Shown piece by piece: positions 1-10,264 of a DNA stretch of 50,849 bases. The notes under the pieces were generated by a model. It searched no databases. It was not told the origin of the DNA and saw nothing but the letters and a program-made list of their open reading frames with translations. The number at the start of each line of letters is the position of its first letter. Within the stretch, counting starts at the first letter, position 1. Made by a program: the position numbers and the translations under genes. The stretch lies in NCBI GenBank assembly GCA_018003035.1, contig JAGNEX010000011.1, forward strand, positions 13,238 to 64,086. The letters are read 5' to 3'. This stretch comes from Acidimicrobiia bacterium. Lineage in GTDB: Bacteria > Actinomycetota > Acidimicrobiia > IMCC26256 > JAGNEX01.

Positions 1-2252
1 GGTGGCGAGGTTTGCTCGTGTGGTGAGGGTGTTGGGGTGGTTGGTGCCGAGGATTTCTTCGCTGTCGGCGAGGACTTGTTCGAAGAGTTTGATTGCGTCG
101 TTGGTGCGGCCCGCCGACCGATAGGAGACGGCGAGGTCTGCTCGTGTGGTGAGGGTGTCGGGGTGGTTGGTGCCGAGGATTTCTTCGCGGTCGGTCAGGA
201 CATGTTCGCCTAGCTGCACGGCCTGGCCATTGAAACCCATGCTTCGGAGCAGTTCGCAGCACCACAATCTGGTGGCCCCAAGTTCGATCAACAAGCTGTC
301 CGACGATGGATTCCAATTCAAAGTGTTAAGCGTCTCTACCATCCACGCCGGAAGCGCTTCCGCTCGACGACGGTGATCAGCAGCGCCCAGTCGGTGGAGT
401 TCGATTGCTCCGTAAATCGCTCGATACCGATCGTCGGGTTTCCCTTGGACTGCACCGAGCGCGCCCATCGCTTCGACGGTTACCTCCCGTAAGAGCGGAT
501 GCATGGTGATCGCAACGTCACCGGTCTCTCTGGGTTCCTCGATCAGGTTGAACGCACATAGGGCGGTGAACGTATCGACGCGTTCGAAGTCGGAAATATC
601 CGGCTTCGCTGTGGCGAGCGCGTCGTCGGCTATCGAACGGTCGATGCCGGTCGGGTTCATGAGCGCCAACAACTGCAGCAGCAATTCGGCATGTTTGGCT
701 TCCTCGACGGCGGCTCGAAGACTCATGTTCCAGGTGGTCCAGACGACCTCGTTCTCGCCATGCCGGGCGAGCGGCCCGTCGCCCCACCGACTGAGAACCT
801 CCCGTTTGGATGCGTCGTACACTTCGTCAAAGTTGACCAGGTCGAACTGCCTTTGGTGGATGAGTGACCCGATCTGGTTGAGAGCGAGGGGCAAACCACC
901 GAGCCGTTCAGAGACGTGTTTGGCCTGGTCCCAATCTGCGTGCGATGCCCAGCGTCCATCATCTTCCGCAAACGCTGCGTCTTCCCCTGCGATGCGCCTG
1001 AGCAAGACCTTGGCCCCCTCCTCGTCATTGAGCGCTTTGACATCGATACGTTTGAGGCCGCGACCAACCCATCCGTGGTCATAGCGGGTAGTGACCAAGG
1101 CGCGGGCCTTGCCCGCTCGCGGCTTGTACAGGTCGATGTCGGCGGGGTCCTCAACGTTGTCGAACACCAGCAACACGGGCAGATCGAGTCGTTCGAAACC
1201 TCGCCTGGTTGCGTCAACCTGGGTGATCACGTCGTCGTCTTGTTGACACCAGCCCAGGTCAGTTCCGAGGCTGGCGTACGCAGCGTCGACCGTCGCCAGC
1301 CGTTCGGCGGGACTCGGCCTCGGCTGGTCAGACCTCTGGACACTCGACGAATGTTCATCAGTGCGCTGCATGTCGAACCAGGCCACCAAAGCGAACGAGC
1401 CTTGGTGGCGCAGGACATAAGTTTCCGCCAGCGCCGTCTTGCCGATGCCACCTGTCTCGGCCAACACGGCGCCCGCAGTTGTTCCAACGATGGCCGCACC
1501 TGCCGATTCGACCTCGGTCAGCGCCCTGTGAAGAGCGGCGAGTTCATCCGACCGGCCTTGAAAATATGGGGCCGCGCAGGCGGTTGAAACAGGTACGGGC
1601 TCTCGAGCGTTAGTTCGATCCGCCGGTCGGAGGCTGGCCTGCCGAGCAGCTCGTCGAGCTTGTGTGCCTGACGTGCGTCCGCGGCCCCCGCCCGTTCGAT
1701 CGCCAACGCCTGGGCCAAACCTTGTAACGGGCCATTGTCGGCGAGGTTCTGGTTCGCCGCGTGCTGAAACGCCGATAACAACGCATCCGCCATCGCCGGT
1801 ACTGTGATCTGGTCGCGACGGTCTTCGGGGAACCAGGCTGAGGCGGCCGAGGAGTCGAGATCGTGACCTTCGAGCGGTTCAAAGAGGGGGCCGATCAGGG
1901 TGACGAACGCTTCCCACAGCGACATTGTGATCGGCCCGTAGTCACGGTCCCGGCGCCACAACGCGAGGTCGCCCAGTGTTGGGTCGTCGCCCGTCACTGA
2001 CTGGAGACGATCGGCCGTGACGTGTTCGGCGAGCGACGCAACAGCGAACTCGACGTCTTCGACCCCCATCGTTCGCATCGCTTCGCCGAGCGCTGCCGAC
2101 ACACACGCTTCAAAAGCTTTGCTGGCCTCCGTACCCGTCACGAGACCTGACAGCCGCTTCCAGGCTCCTCTCTCGGCGGATGACTGCGCCTTGCCGGTTA
2201 CCGTTGTCAGCAGGTAGGAGCCAACTGCAGCAACGGTCAACAGGTCGGCCAT
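1..2252 (-). CDS. NB-ARC/TPR STAND-family NTPase, partial and apparently frameshifted
   Basis: STAND signalling ATPase that runs off the left edge. The start is the ATG behind AAGGTG, giving MADLLTVAAVGSYLL. The first ~230 residues form a hydrophobic then helical region with no domain I recognise. After a frame change come FQGRSDELAALHRAL, a Walker A (TGGIGKTAL), a Walker B (VLLVFDNVEDP), a sensor-like LVTTRY and the GGLPLAL motif of NB-ARC ATPases. TPR repeats of 42 residues (ILGTNHPDTLTTRADLA) follow and continue past the edge. The N-terminal frame stops at 1518, but the NB-ARC frame is open from about 1590 to base 1. One extra A in the A4 run at 1561-1564 would join them as HIFQGR. Such proteins act as regulators or in phage defence in other bacteria; no effector domain is visible here. 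It may be a pseudogene, a programmed frameshift or a sequence error. Confidence 0.8.
5..194. repeat. Near-identical 126-nt TPR-coding direct repeat
   Basis: The ~64 bases starting at 5 recur starting at 131 with three differences. The 126-nt offset equals 42 codons, one TPR unit of the NB-ARC/TPR gene. Conservation at the DNA level implies recent duplication or gene conversion. The array is cut by the window edge. Confidence 0.8.
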
Positions 2253-2493
2253 GACACACCTTTCGCAGGCTCGTGGAGGTAGGAGTCGCCTAAACGTTGA
2301 CGCCGCGGATCCACCGACACACAGAAACGAACAGCACAGCGCTGATTGTGTCAAAACGCTTCAGCGACCACCAAGACTGACCTCGACGCCCAACAGGCGC
2401 GGGTCGACGGCCCGAACGCGGTTGTTCGGCTCAGGCGGCTGACACATGCGAAAGTGGCGGGCCGGGGAGCGCCAGACCGTCTTGTGAGGGAAC

Positions 2494-3009
2494 GTGCCAG
2501 ACCAAACAACGATTCTCGACCAGTGGCCCGACAGCGGGTCGGCATCGCGCCGGCTTGCTGTTTTCGACCTCGACGGGGTCATCGCGGACGCCGCCGCACG
2601 CCAGGGATACATCGCTCGGCGCGAACCCGACTGGGAAGGGTTCTTTCTGGCATGCGGGACAGACACGGTGGTGCCGGGAGCAACCGCTCTTCTCGCCTCA
2701 ATCGACCCGGCGCTCACCCTCGTCCTGCTGACGGCTCGACCGGTCACGGTTCGTCCTCAGACGGAGCGGTGGCTGGCAGACAACCACATTCGACACGACG
2801 TGCTCCTGATGCGGCCGTACGGCGACTACACCGCGTCGACCGATTTCAAACGTAACGCCACCGCCGAGTTACTCCGCGAAGGTTATGAAATCGTTCTCAG
2901 CGTCGAGGACGACCCCCGAAACGTGGAGATGTTCCGCTCGCTTGGCATCCCTTGTTACTACGTGCATTCGGGCTACTACGACAAGGCTTCTTCGCCCCTG
3001 GTCCGCTAG
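2494..3009 (+). CDS. HAD-superfamily phosphatase
   Basis: Small hydrolase of 171 residues with the HAD motifs in order: motif I FDLDGVIAD (nucleophile Asp25, general acid Asp27), motif II LLTARPV near residue 86, a Lys in STDFKRNA, and the acidic motif III/IV SVEDDPRNVEMF. This compact layout resembles stand-alone polynucleotide 5'-kinase/3'-phosphatase-type HAD domains, but the substrate cannot be read from sequence. It starts at GTG with GAGGG just upstream. Its stop codon shares the CTAG palindrome with the stop of the convergent NADH dehydrogenase gene, leaving no intergenic space for a terminator. Confidence 0.75.
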   Translation: MPDQTTILDQWPDSGSASRRLAVFDLDGVIADAAARQGYIARREPDWEGFFLACGTDTVVPGATALLASIDPALTLVLLTARPVTVRPQTERWLADNHIRHDVLLMRPYGDYTASTDFKRNATAELLREGYEIVLSVEDDPRNVEMFRSLGIPCYYVHSGYYDKASSPLVR

Positions 3010-4445
3010 TCGCCCAGTTCACGGTCGAGGATCGACGGGTTCGGGGTCGGCTCAGAGGAGCGGGGCATCGTCGGGATAACCCTGCTGCCGCGGTCGTACG
3101 TCACATAGTTCCAGGCCCAGTTGACCAGCACGTTGGCACGGTTCCGGAAGCCGATCAGCATCACCAGGTGCAGCACCAGCCATGCGATCCAGCCGAGCGG
3201 CCCCGAAAACGTCATCCCGTTCGGCAGCTGAGCGACCGCCGCGTTGCGACCGATGGTCGCCATCGACCCTTTGTCGTGATACTCAAAAGGCGTCCGACTT
3301 GAGCCCAGGATGCCGTCTTCGACATCGCGTCGGATCATGCGGGCAGCGTGTTCGGCAGCTTGCATGGCAACTGGAGCGACCTGTGGCAGTAGGTCTCCCG
3401 CTCCGCCGTCGGCATGGGCTGCTGCCATATCGCCGACCACAAAGACTTCGGGCCGGCTGGGCAGAGAGCCGTCCGCCTCGACGATGACTCGTCCGCCTCG
3501 TCCCAGCTCACCTAGCGCGGGAGCCAGCGGATGGGGTCGAATCCCCGCTGCCCACACCAGCGTCTGGGTCGGAATATGGCCACCTCCGACCAGCTCGACG
3601 CGCTCGGCAGTCGCGGCGGCAACTGCAGTATTGAGGAGCACTTCGACCCCCTGAACCTCGAGGGCATGCTTTGCCTTGAGTGATAGCGACGGCTCAAAGC
3701 TCGGCAACAGGCAAGGCCCGGCTTCGACCAGCACGACCCGCGAACGATGCACATCAAGGTCCGGGAAGTCACGCGACAACACCTTGTGAAACAGCTCGGC
3801 CATGGCGCCCGCCAGCTCGACGCCCGTCGGGCCGCCGCCCGCCACCACGACCGTCAGTGCAGCCTGCGTATCGTCCCCGGGACGCGAGTCGGCGTGTTCA
3901 AAGCGCTCCAGCACATGCGTACGAAGCGCGAGAGCGTCGCCCAGCGATTTGAGACCAAAGCCGTGCTCGTCAACACCGGGGATCCCAAAGGTGTTCGTCA
4001 CCGCGCCACACGCCACGATCAGATGGTCATAGGAGATCTGCTGGCCGGAGGCGGTTGTAAGCGCCCGACCGTCCAAGTCGACAGCCGTGACGTTCTCCAT
4101 CAGCACCCGAGCGTTGCGCTGCCGCCGTACGATTCCGCGCACCGGAAAGCACACGTTCTCGGCATCCAGGCCAGCAGTCGCCACCTGGTAGAGCAGCGGC
4201 TGAAACGTGTGGTGGTTGCGAGCGTCGATGATCACCACTTCAACGGGAGCGTCAGCAAGGGCTTTCGCCGCGGCCAGTCCGCCGAACCCAGCACCAATGA
4301 TCACGACCCGGTGTTTGCGCGCAGTGGCCGGTACCCGCAGATCCCGGCGGCCTTCGGCGAGGGTGCCAGCCCCGGTGGGTCCGTTCGCCGAATCCTGACG
4401 ACGACCGTCGTCAGTGTTGGTTCCCTTGGCCATGTTCAGTCCCAT
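3006..4445 (-). CDS. ndh: Type II NADH dehydrogenase (NDH-2)
   Basis: Single-subunit flavoprotein that passes electrons from NADH to quinone at the inner face of the membrane without pumping protons. The N-terminal FAD-binding motif is VVIIGAGFGGLAAAKAL, followed by NDH-2 signatures NHHTFQPLLYQVATAGL, a second nucleotide-binding motif VVVAGGGPTGVELAGAMAE, VLVEAGPCLLPSF, TLVWAAGI and the FAD-contacting VFVVGDMA. The C-terminal part has the hydrophobic LGWIAWLVLHLVMLIGF membrane segment typical of the family. I chose the ATG preceded by GGAGGG, giving 479 residues; an upstream in-frame start would add 15. A charged ~40-residue leader precedes the Rossmann fold. Confidence 0.92.
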   Translation of the reverse strand: MGLNMAKGTNTDDGRRQDSANGPTGAGTLAEGRRDLRVPATARKHRVVIIGAGFGGLAAAKALADAPVEVVIIDARNHHTFQPLLYQVATAGLDAENVCFPVRGIVRRQRNARVLMENVTAVDLDGRALTTASGQQISYDHLIVACGAVTNTFGIPGVDEHGFGLKSLGDALALRTHVLERFEHADSRPGDDTQAALTVVVAGGGPTGVELAGAMAELFHKVLSRDFPDLDVHRSRVVLVEAGPCLLPSFEPSLSLKAKHALEVQGVEVLLNTAVAAATAERVELVGGGHIPTQTLVWAAGIRPHPLAPALGELGRGGRVIVEADGSLPSRPEVFVVGDMAAAHADGGAGDLLPQVAPVAMQAAEHAARMIRRDVEDGILGSSRTPFEYHDKGSMATIGRNAAVAQLPNGMTFSGPLGWIAWLVLHLVMLIGFRNRANVLVNWAWNYVTYDRGSRVIPTMPRSSEPTPNPSILDRELGD

Positions 4446-4696
4446 GGGGTGTTCCCTCCGGGTCGTGCGTTCAGACAAAAGGCGTCGCATTCAACCCGCA
4501 GAGGGACACTCGCTGGGTGCGCGCGAGCGGCTTTGGCCAGTGTTGCGAACTCGGCAGACGCATTCGGCAGGACGCCGCCTGCCACTTTGTAGCGCGTTCA
4601 TCCCCTCCGATGCTGGACCACGAGCCGGGCGTGGCGGGAGACCTGTCACCGATCGCGTTTGGGTGCTGACTGTGGCAATTTCCGGTGGGGGTGATG

Positions 4697-4725
4697 TTGT
4701 ATCGGGGGGCGAGCCGCGATACGTT
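4697..4725 (+). promoter_or_regulatory. Predicted groESL promoter
   Basis: A TTGTAT -35-like box (4697-4702), a 17-bp spacer and a TACGTT -10-like box (4720-4725). This places transcription start near 4732, at the edge of the CIRCE element, which fits repression by a bound repressor. Assigned by pattern only. Confidence 0.5.
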
Positions 4726-4734
4726 CTCGCACCG

Positions 4735-4761
4735 TTAGCAGTCGGGCGTCGAGAGTGCTAA
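4735..4761. promoter_or_regulatory. CIRCE operator (HrcA binding site) upstream of groES
   Basis: The left arm TTAGCAGTC (4735-4743), a 9-nt spacer and the right arm GAGTGCTAA (4753-4761) match the CIRCE consensus TTAGCACTC-N9-GAGTGCTAA with one mismatch, in the left arm. CIRCE is bound by the heat-shock repressor HrcA. Its place at the predicted transcription start indicates HrcA control of groES-groEL. hrcA is not in this window. Confidence 0.93.
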
Positions 4762-4808
4762 CACCGACGCCGACACCCACTATCCAACCACCCTGTGGAG
4801 GACTGTCG

Positions 4809-5102
4809 ATGAACCTTCAGCCCCTCGACGATCGAATCGTCGTTCGCCCCTCGGAAGCCGAGGAAACCACCGCTAGCGGTCTGGTCATCCCCGACACCGC
4901 CAAAGAGAAGCCCCAGCAGGGCGAGGTCCTCGCGGTCGGTCCTGGTCGGCGCGCCGACCAGACGGGCGAAGTCATTCCGATGGACGTCGCTGTTGGCGAC
5001 ACCGTCATCTACTCAAAGTACGGCGGCACCGAGATCGCCTTCGACGGTGAGGACGTCTTGATCCTCAACGCTCGCGACGTGCTCGCAAAGATCAGCAAGT
5101 AA
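4809..5102 (+). CDS. groES: Co-chaperonin GroES (Hsp10)
   Basis: The 97-residue Hsp10 forms the heptameric lid of the GroEL folding chamber in the cytoplasm. The sequence begins [19 protein letters not shown], has the mobile-loop region [19 protein letters not shown], continues with [18 protein letters not shown] and ends DVLAKISK, all typical and full length. The ATG lies after GGAGG; an upstream in-frame GTG would add an unsupported leader that overlaps CIRCE. It is first in the groES-groEL operon, with a ~100-nt gap to groEL. Confidence 0.97.
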   Translation: MNLQPLDDRIVVRPSEAEETTASGLVIPDTAKEKPQQGEVLAVGPGRRADQTGEVIPMDVAVGDTVIYSKYGGTEIAFDGEDVLILNARDVLAKISK

Positions 5103-5169
5103 CAAGCCGATTGCGGATAGTCCTGGCCGCGGCCCAGTGGGCCCGGCCGGAGACCACCGAATCTCTTGA

Positions 5170-6855
<1,686 letters not shown>

Positions 6856-6894
6856 CCAGCGCCTCGGCGTTAGTTGCAAGGTCACAACCCTTTT

Positions 6895-6932
6895 GTGTGA
6901 GGGGCGGCAGGGATTCCTGCCGCCCCTCACAC
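6895..6932 (+). terminator. Hairpin terminator after groEL
   Basis: A perfect 17-bp inverted repeat (GTGTGAGGGGCGGCAGG and its complement) around a GATT loop, about 40 nt past the groEL stop. No U-tract follows, as is common for actinobacterial terminators. Confidence 0.8.
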
Positions 6933-7033
6933 GCGCCCGGTGTTGCAGCCGCTGGGGGTGTCATAACGACCGCCACTGCAACTCCAACCACGTTTCGGCC
7001 CCAGGCTGGCGGGGCTCACCGGCCGCAGACCGG

Positions 7034-7039
7034 TACCAT
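7034..7039 (+). promoter_or_regulatory. -10 box of a leaderless promoter for the Nudix gene
   Basis: TACCAT ends 6 nt before the ATG with no Shine-Dalgarno between, the spacing expected when transcription starts at the start codon. The same GACCGGTACCATG string occurs at 19628-19640, before the MerR-like gene. Confidence 0.5.
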
Positions 7040-7045
7040 GCCGCC

Positions 7046-7768
7046 ATGTCCGACACGCCCCGAGGGGGAGACCAAGTCATTCCGCGCCCCCCGGACACGG
7101 TCGAGGGCGACCCGCCAACTTGGTCCGAGCTCGCCGCGCTGCCCGACCTCTCTTGGGAGGCGGTCCAAAAGGCGATCCATGCTTTTCCCGAGGCGTCACC
7201 TCCCGAGTTTGCCGTGCCCAACTCATCGGACGCAGCGGTACTCGTGACGTTGATGCCCTCACCCGAGGGACTGACCGAGGTCGTCTTTACGAAGCGGCCT
7301 CAGGCCATGAAGAAACACTCGGGCGAGATCTCGTTCCCGGGCGGCAAAGTCGAGCCTGGTGAAACAAAGGCAGACGCAGCAATCCGTGAGGCTCACGAAG
7401 AAGTCGGGCTCGCCCCCGAAGCTGTAGAACTCGTCGGCTGTCTCGACGCCCTCTCAACCGTCGCGACCGCGTTCACGATCTATCCCTTCATCGGGCTGGT
7501 CTCAGAGCCGGTGCAGCTTGTCCCCAATCCCGGTGAGGTCGCAGCGATCCTGAGGACCCGGCTGGACGACTTGCTCAAAGAGGGTGTGTACCACCAGGAG
7601 CTCTGGACCGTCGCTGGCTACAGCTGGCCCATGCACTTTTACCTGCTCGAAGGCGAAACGGTTTGGGGCGCTACAGCGGCGATCCTCACCAACTTCCTGG
7701 GCCTGATTTCCGGGACCAAGCCTCCCGCGGGTAGGCCGCCGGTCGATGACAAGTGGATGGTCAACTAG
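7046..7768 (+). CDS. Nudix hydrolase, CoA pyrophosphatase type
   Basis: A 240-residue Nudix enzyme. The Nudix box G-X5-E-X7-RE-X2-EE-X-G lies at residues 100-122 (GKVEPGE...REAHEEVGL), supplying the Mg-binding glutamates. The preceding VVFTKRPQAMKKHSGEISFP matches the extra motif of NudL/CoA diphosphatases (TKR...LR-H-G-ISFPGG), so cleavage of coenzyme A or its derivatives into phosphopantetheine and adenosine 3',5'-bisphosphate is likely. This is family knowledge, not proven here. I chose the ATG after TACCAT; a longer upstream reading frame crosses the groEL terminator and is unlikely. It is convergent with the YihY-family gene. Confidence 0.9.
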   Translation: MSDTPRGGDQVIPRPPDTVEGDPPTWSELAALPDLSWEAVQKAIHAFPEASPPEFAVPNSSDAAVLVTLMPSPEGLTEVVFTKRPQAMKKHSGEISFPGGKVEPGETKADAAIREAHEEVGLAPEAVELVGCLDALSTVATAFTIYPFIGLVSEPVQLVPNPGEVAAILRTRLDDLLKEGVYHQELWTVAGYSWPMHFYLLEGETVWGATAAILTNFLGLISGTKPPAGRPPVDDKWMVN

Positions 7769-7830
7769 ACGCCTGACGCGCAGCGCCTGCCGTGTGTCTT
7801 CGGTAGGCCGAGCGGCGGCGCCTGGTCGCT

Positions 7831-8889
7831 TCACCCGTCGGCCGTCGGCGGGGCGTTCGTCGCTATCGTCGGATCGGCGTCTGCCATCGGTCCCTCGACG
7901 CCTAGATCCACTGAAATCTCAGGCGTTCCATCATCGCCGGTCTCGGTGGCGTCACCAACATCTGAGCTGTTTGAGCCGTCTCGACCGCTTGCGTCACCGG
8001 CATCTGTGGCCTGGGCGTCTGTGGCCTCGGCTTCGGCCGATGACCGCTTCGACACCCGTTTCACGATGGCGGGGCGTCCGGCAAGAGCCGCGTTAAGTTC
8101 CGCTCCCAGCAGCACCACCAGCGACGTCAGGTACAGCCACATAAGGAGCATCACTAGCCCTGCCATGGCGCCAAATGTCTGGCTGTACTTACTGAAGTTG
8201 TCTGCGTAGAACGAGAACCCATAGGCCACCCCCACCCACACAACCATCGCCGTTACGGCTCCAGGTGTGACCAGCTCAAACGGCTCACCTGTTCGGTCCG
8301 GGCCGAAGCGGTACAGAATCGAAAGGCCGACGATCATTCCGACGCCCAAGAGCGGCCACCGCAGGGCCTGGAGAACATCCGTGATGCCGTCCGAAAGTGG
8401 AGTTTGGTCAAGCAGCGACGGAAGTGCGGTGATCAAGGCCGTCGCGGTCACCATGGCGACGATAGCTCCCACGGTCAGCCCGAGCGCCGTCCCCCGCAGC
8501 TTCAAAAAGCCGCGCTGTTCGGTCCTTCCGTACGCGGTGTTGAGCGTGACCATCAGGTTCTTGAGCGCACCCGACGCGCTCCACAGCGCCAGGAGGATGG
8601 TGACCACTGCGATCGGTCCAAGCCCGTCGGTCGTTGCCACCGCCTTGAGTTGACGGGTCACGAGGCTTGCTGCATCGCTCGGCATCGAGTTGGTCACATC
8701 GGCGATCTGCTGTTCCAGCTCGTTGGGGTTCAGCCACAGTCCGTAGATGGACAGCGCAGCAACCATTGCGGGCACCATCGACAGAAAGCCGAAGAACCCC
8801 ACTCCGGCTGCGGCGACCGACGCGTTGTCGGCACTCAAGTTCTTGAGCGCGACTCTGAACGCTGCCGCGAACTCTCTAACCCTCTCCAC
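7831..8889 (-). CDS. YihY/UPF0761 (BrkB) family inner-membrane protein
   Basis: Integral membrane protein of 352 residues, GTG start after GGGGAG. The family layout is clear: an amphipathic N-terminus, SADNASVAAAGVGFFGFLSMVPAMVAAL, LWSASGALKNLMVTLNTAYG and repeated helices up to GAMAGLVMLLMWLYLTSLVVLLGAELNAAL, about six membrane spans. The acidic ~75-residue C-terminal tail (rich in D, A, T) is probably cytoplasmic and disordered. The family was once called RNase BN in error, and its molecular role is unknown; some members influence serum resistance or ion homeostasis. Confidence 0.9.
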   Translation of the reverse strand: MERVREFAAAFRVALKNLSADNASVAAAGVGFFGFLSMVPAMVAALSIYGLWLNPNELEQQIADVTNSMPSDAASLVTRQLKAVATTDGLGPIAVVTILLALWSASGALKNLMVTLNTAYGRTEQRGFLKLRGTALGLTVGAIVAMVTATALITALPSLLDQTPLSDGITDVLQALRWPLLGVGMIVGLSILYRFGPDRTGEPFELVTPGAVTAMVVWVGVAYGFSFYADNFSKYSQTFGAMAGLVMLLMWLYLTSLVVLLGAELNAALAGRPAIVKRVSKRSSAEAEATDAQATDAGDASGRDGSNSSDVGDATETGDDGTPEISVDLGVEGPMADADPTIATNAPPTADG

Positions 8890-9061
8890 CGCGTTCTCCC
8901 CGTCGTCGTGTGGGGGAAATACTTACACGCGATGGGTCGAGTTCATGCAGAGGAAATCGTCGCCGCCGAGAGGTGGCGCAGAGGTCGAAAGTGCACGCAA
9001 CCCCCGCGCCGCAGGCCAGACCAGCCATCACGGATCAGAGCAGGCCGAACCTCGGGCAGAG

Positions 9062-9790
9062 TTACGGGTCGGGGGTCTCTTCCGGTTGAGCCATCATCGT
9101 GTGGGGCAGGGTGGCGTAGAGCTCAAACTCGGAGACTGGCAAAGCGACGCCAGCCTGGATGAACGGGTAAAACGCATCGGCGCCGTATGCCAGCAAGAAG
9201 AGCTGCTGGAAGAATCGGCTGGTCGCCTCGTCGGTCCGTCGCGTGCTGGGAGCTGACAGCACCAGCTGTTCGATGAGGTGGATGCCAAAGTGCACCATCG
9301 CATCCGACATCACCAGAGTGTCTTCCCACGACCATTCGCGCATTCGGGTCTTGGCTTTGAGCTCCCCTGCGGTTTCAAGGGTGATGCGTCTGATCCCGTC
9401 CCTTATGGCGAGCTGGATGCGCTCGCGACCGCTGCAGCGCTCCCGAGCCACAAAGGTCATTTGCGGGCGGTGAGATTTAGAAACCTCTGCGAGGCTGGTC
9501 CCGATAGTCGCTATGACGGCGGGACCGTTGTCCTGGTCGAGATTGGCTAAGCCCTCACGTACCGCCAACGCGAGCTGGTGGATCGCTTCCTCGACGAGCA
9601 CCAAACCAATGTCGTCCAGATCGGTGAAGTGGCGATAAAAGGCCGCCGGTGTAATGCCGACGGCGGCCGTGAGCCTCCGGATTGAGAGCGCATCGAGGGA
9701 CTGATCACTCAGCTCGTCAAACGCCGCGGCGACCAGCGCAGTGCGGGTGTCAAGTTTGCTTCGTCGACGGGTCACTGGTGCCGGCTCCAT
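9062..9790 (-). CDS. TetR-family regulator, FabR/DesT-like
   Basis: A 242-residue TetR regulator. The N-terminal helix-turn-helix region (RTALVAAAFDEL... LSIRRLTAAVGITPAAFYRHF) and the following TDLDDIGLVLVEEAI closely resemble FabR and DesT, proteobacterial regulators of unsaturated fatty-acid synthesis that sense acyl-CoA. The C-terminal ligand domain is helical and diverged. A fatty-acid desaturase cassette lies 8 kb away behind a palindrome, so a link is plausible but not shown. It starts at ATG and is divergent from the surface-protein region. Confidence 0.85.
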   Translation of the reverse strand: MEPAPVTRRRSKLDTRTALVAAAFDELSDQSLDALSIRRLTAAVGITPAAFYRHFTDLDDIGLVLVEEAIHQLALAVREGLANLDQDNGPAVIATIGTSLAEVSKSHRPQMTFVARERCSGRERIQLAIRDGIRRITLETAGELKAKTRMREWSWEDTLVMSDAMVHFGIHLIEQLVLSAPSTRRTDEATSRFFQQLFLLAYGADAFYPFIQAGVALPVSEFELYATLPHTMMAQPEETPDP

Positions 9791-9939
9791 CTCTACCGCC
9801 GAGCTCCGCTCACTCGTCCCAAGTGCCTATGTGCGGAGGTCTCGCGGTCCGAATGCTACCGCGTGAGGTGCGGCTCCATCCGGGCCGGACTTGCTCAACC
9901 CTGTTTGAAGGGTCAACGGCCTTAAAGGAGCATTCAAAG

Positions 9940-10146
9940 ATGCAAGTAAATGACCAATTACTAACCGGCAGACTAAGAATTGACTACGGCGCTCCCCGAG
10001 TAGTGGGTGCGGTCCGACGGGATGGTGTCGAACCCGACAGAGAGCAATCTGATATTTCAGGGAAGACTAGTAGATACATGGAACAGAGCAGCCAGCGGTC
10101 ATCCTCTTGTGGTGGTTGTGGCGGTACTTCGGTGATTGGGTGTTGA
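9940..10146 (+). CDS. Possible small peptide with Cys/Gly-rich tail
   Basis: An open frame of 68 residues beginning at ATG with AAAGGAG nine bases upstream. The first ~50 residues are polar and charged (MQVNDQLLTGRLRIDYGAPR); the tail reads SSSCGGCGGTSVIGC, with three Cys in 15 residues plus Gly, Ser and Thr. This leader-plus-tail layout resembles a RiPP precursor, but no modifying enzyme lies in the window. The DNA is markedly less GC-rich than its surroundings and uses codons rare here (TTA, CTA, AGA), which suggests foreign origin or a non-coding region. Its stop codon overlaps the -35 box of the next gene's promoter. Weakly supported. Confidence 0.25.
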   Translation: MQVNDQLLTGRLRIDYGAPRVVGAVRRDGVEPDREQSDISGKTSRYMEQSSQRSSSCGGCGGTSVIGC

Positions 10147-10171
10147 CGTCAGATGGTTACCTTTCTAGTAT
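10143..10171 (+). promoter_or_regulatory. Promoter of the giant surface-protein gene
   Basis: TTGACG (10143-10148), a 17-nt spacer and TAGTAT (10166-10171) make a good sigma-70-type promoter. Predicted transcription start is near 10178, leaving a ~87-nt 5' leader with a GAGGGAGG ribosome site before the ATG. Confidence 0.6.
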
Positions 10172-10264
10172 GCGACTGTTTACTAAGGCCTTGCCCATAG
10201 TGAACGTAATGGCGTCGGTGTCAACAGGGCATCCCGACGCGAGGGGAGTCGAGGGAGGCTCGGT

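Noticed and set aside
5-194. CRISPR or mobile-element repeat at the left edge
   Set aside because: The 126-nt period is in frame and encodes TPR units.
6893-7045. N-terminal extension of the Nudix protein
   Set aside because: It would read through the groEL terminator hairpin and lacks a ribosome site.
10172-10264. Riboswitch in the leader of the surface-protein gene
   Set aside because: No conserved riboswitch core (for example c-di-GMP or c-di-AMP) could be recognised in the ~87 nt leader.
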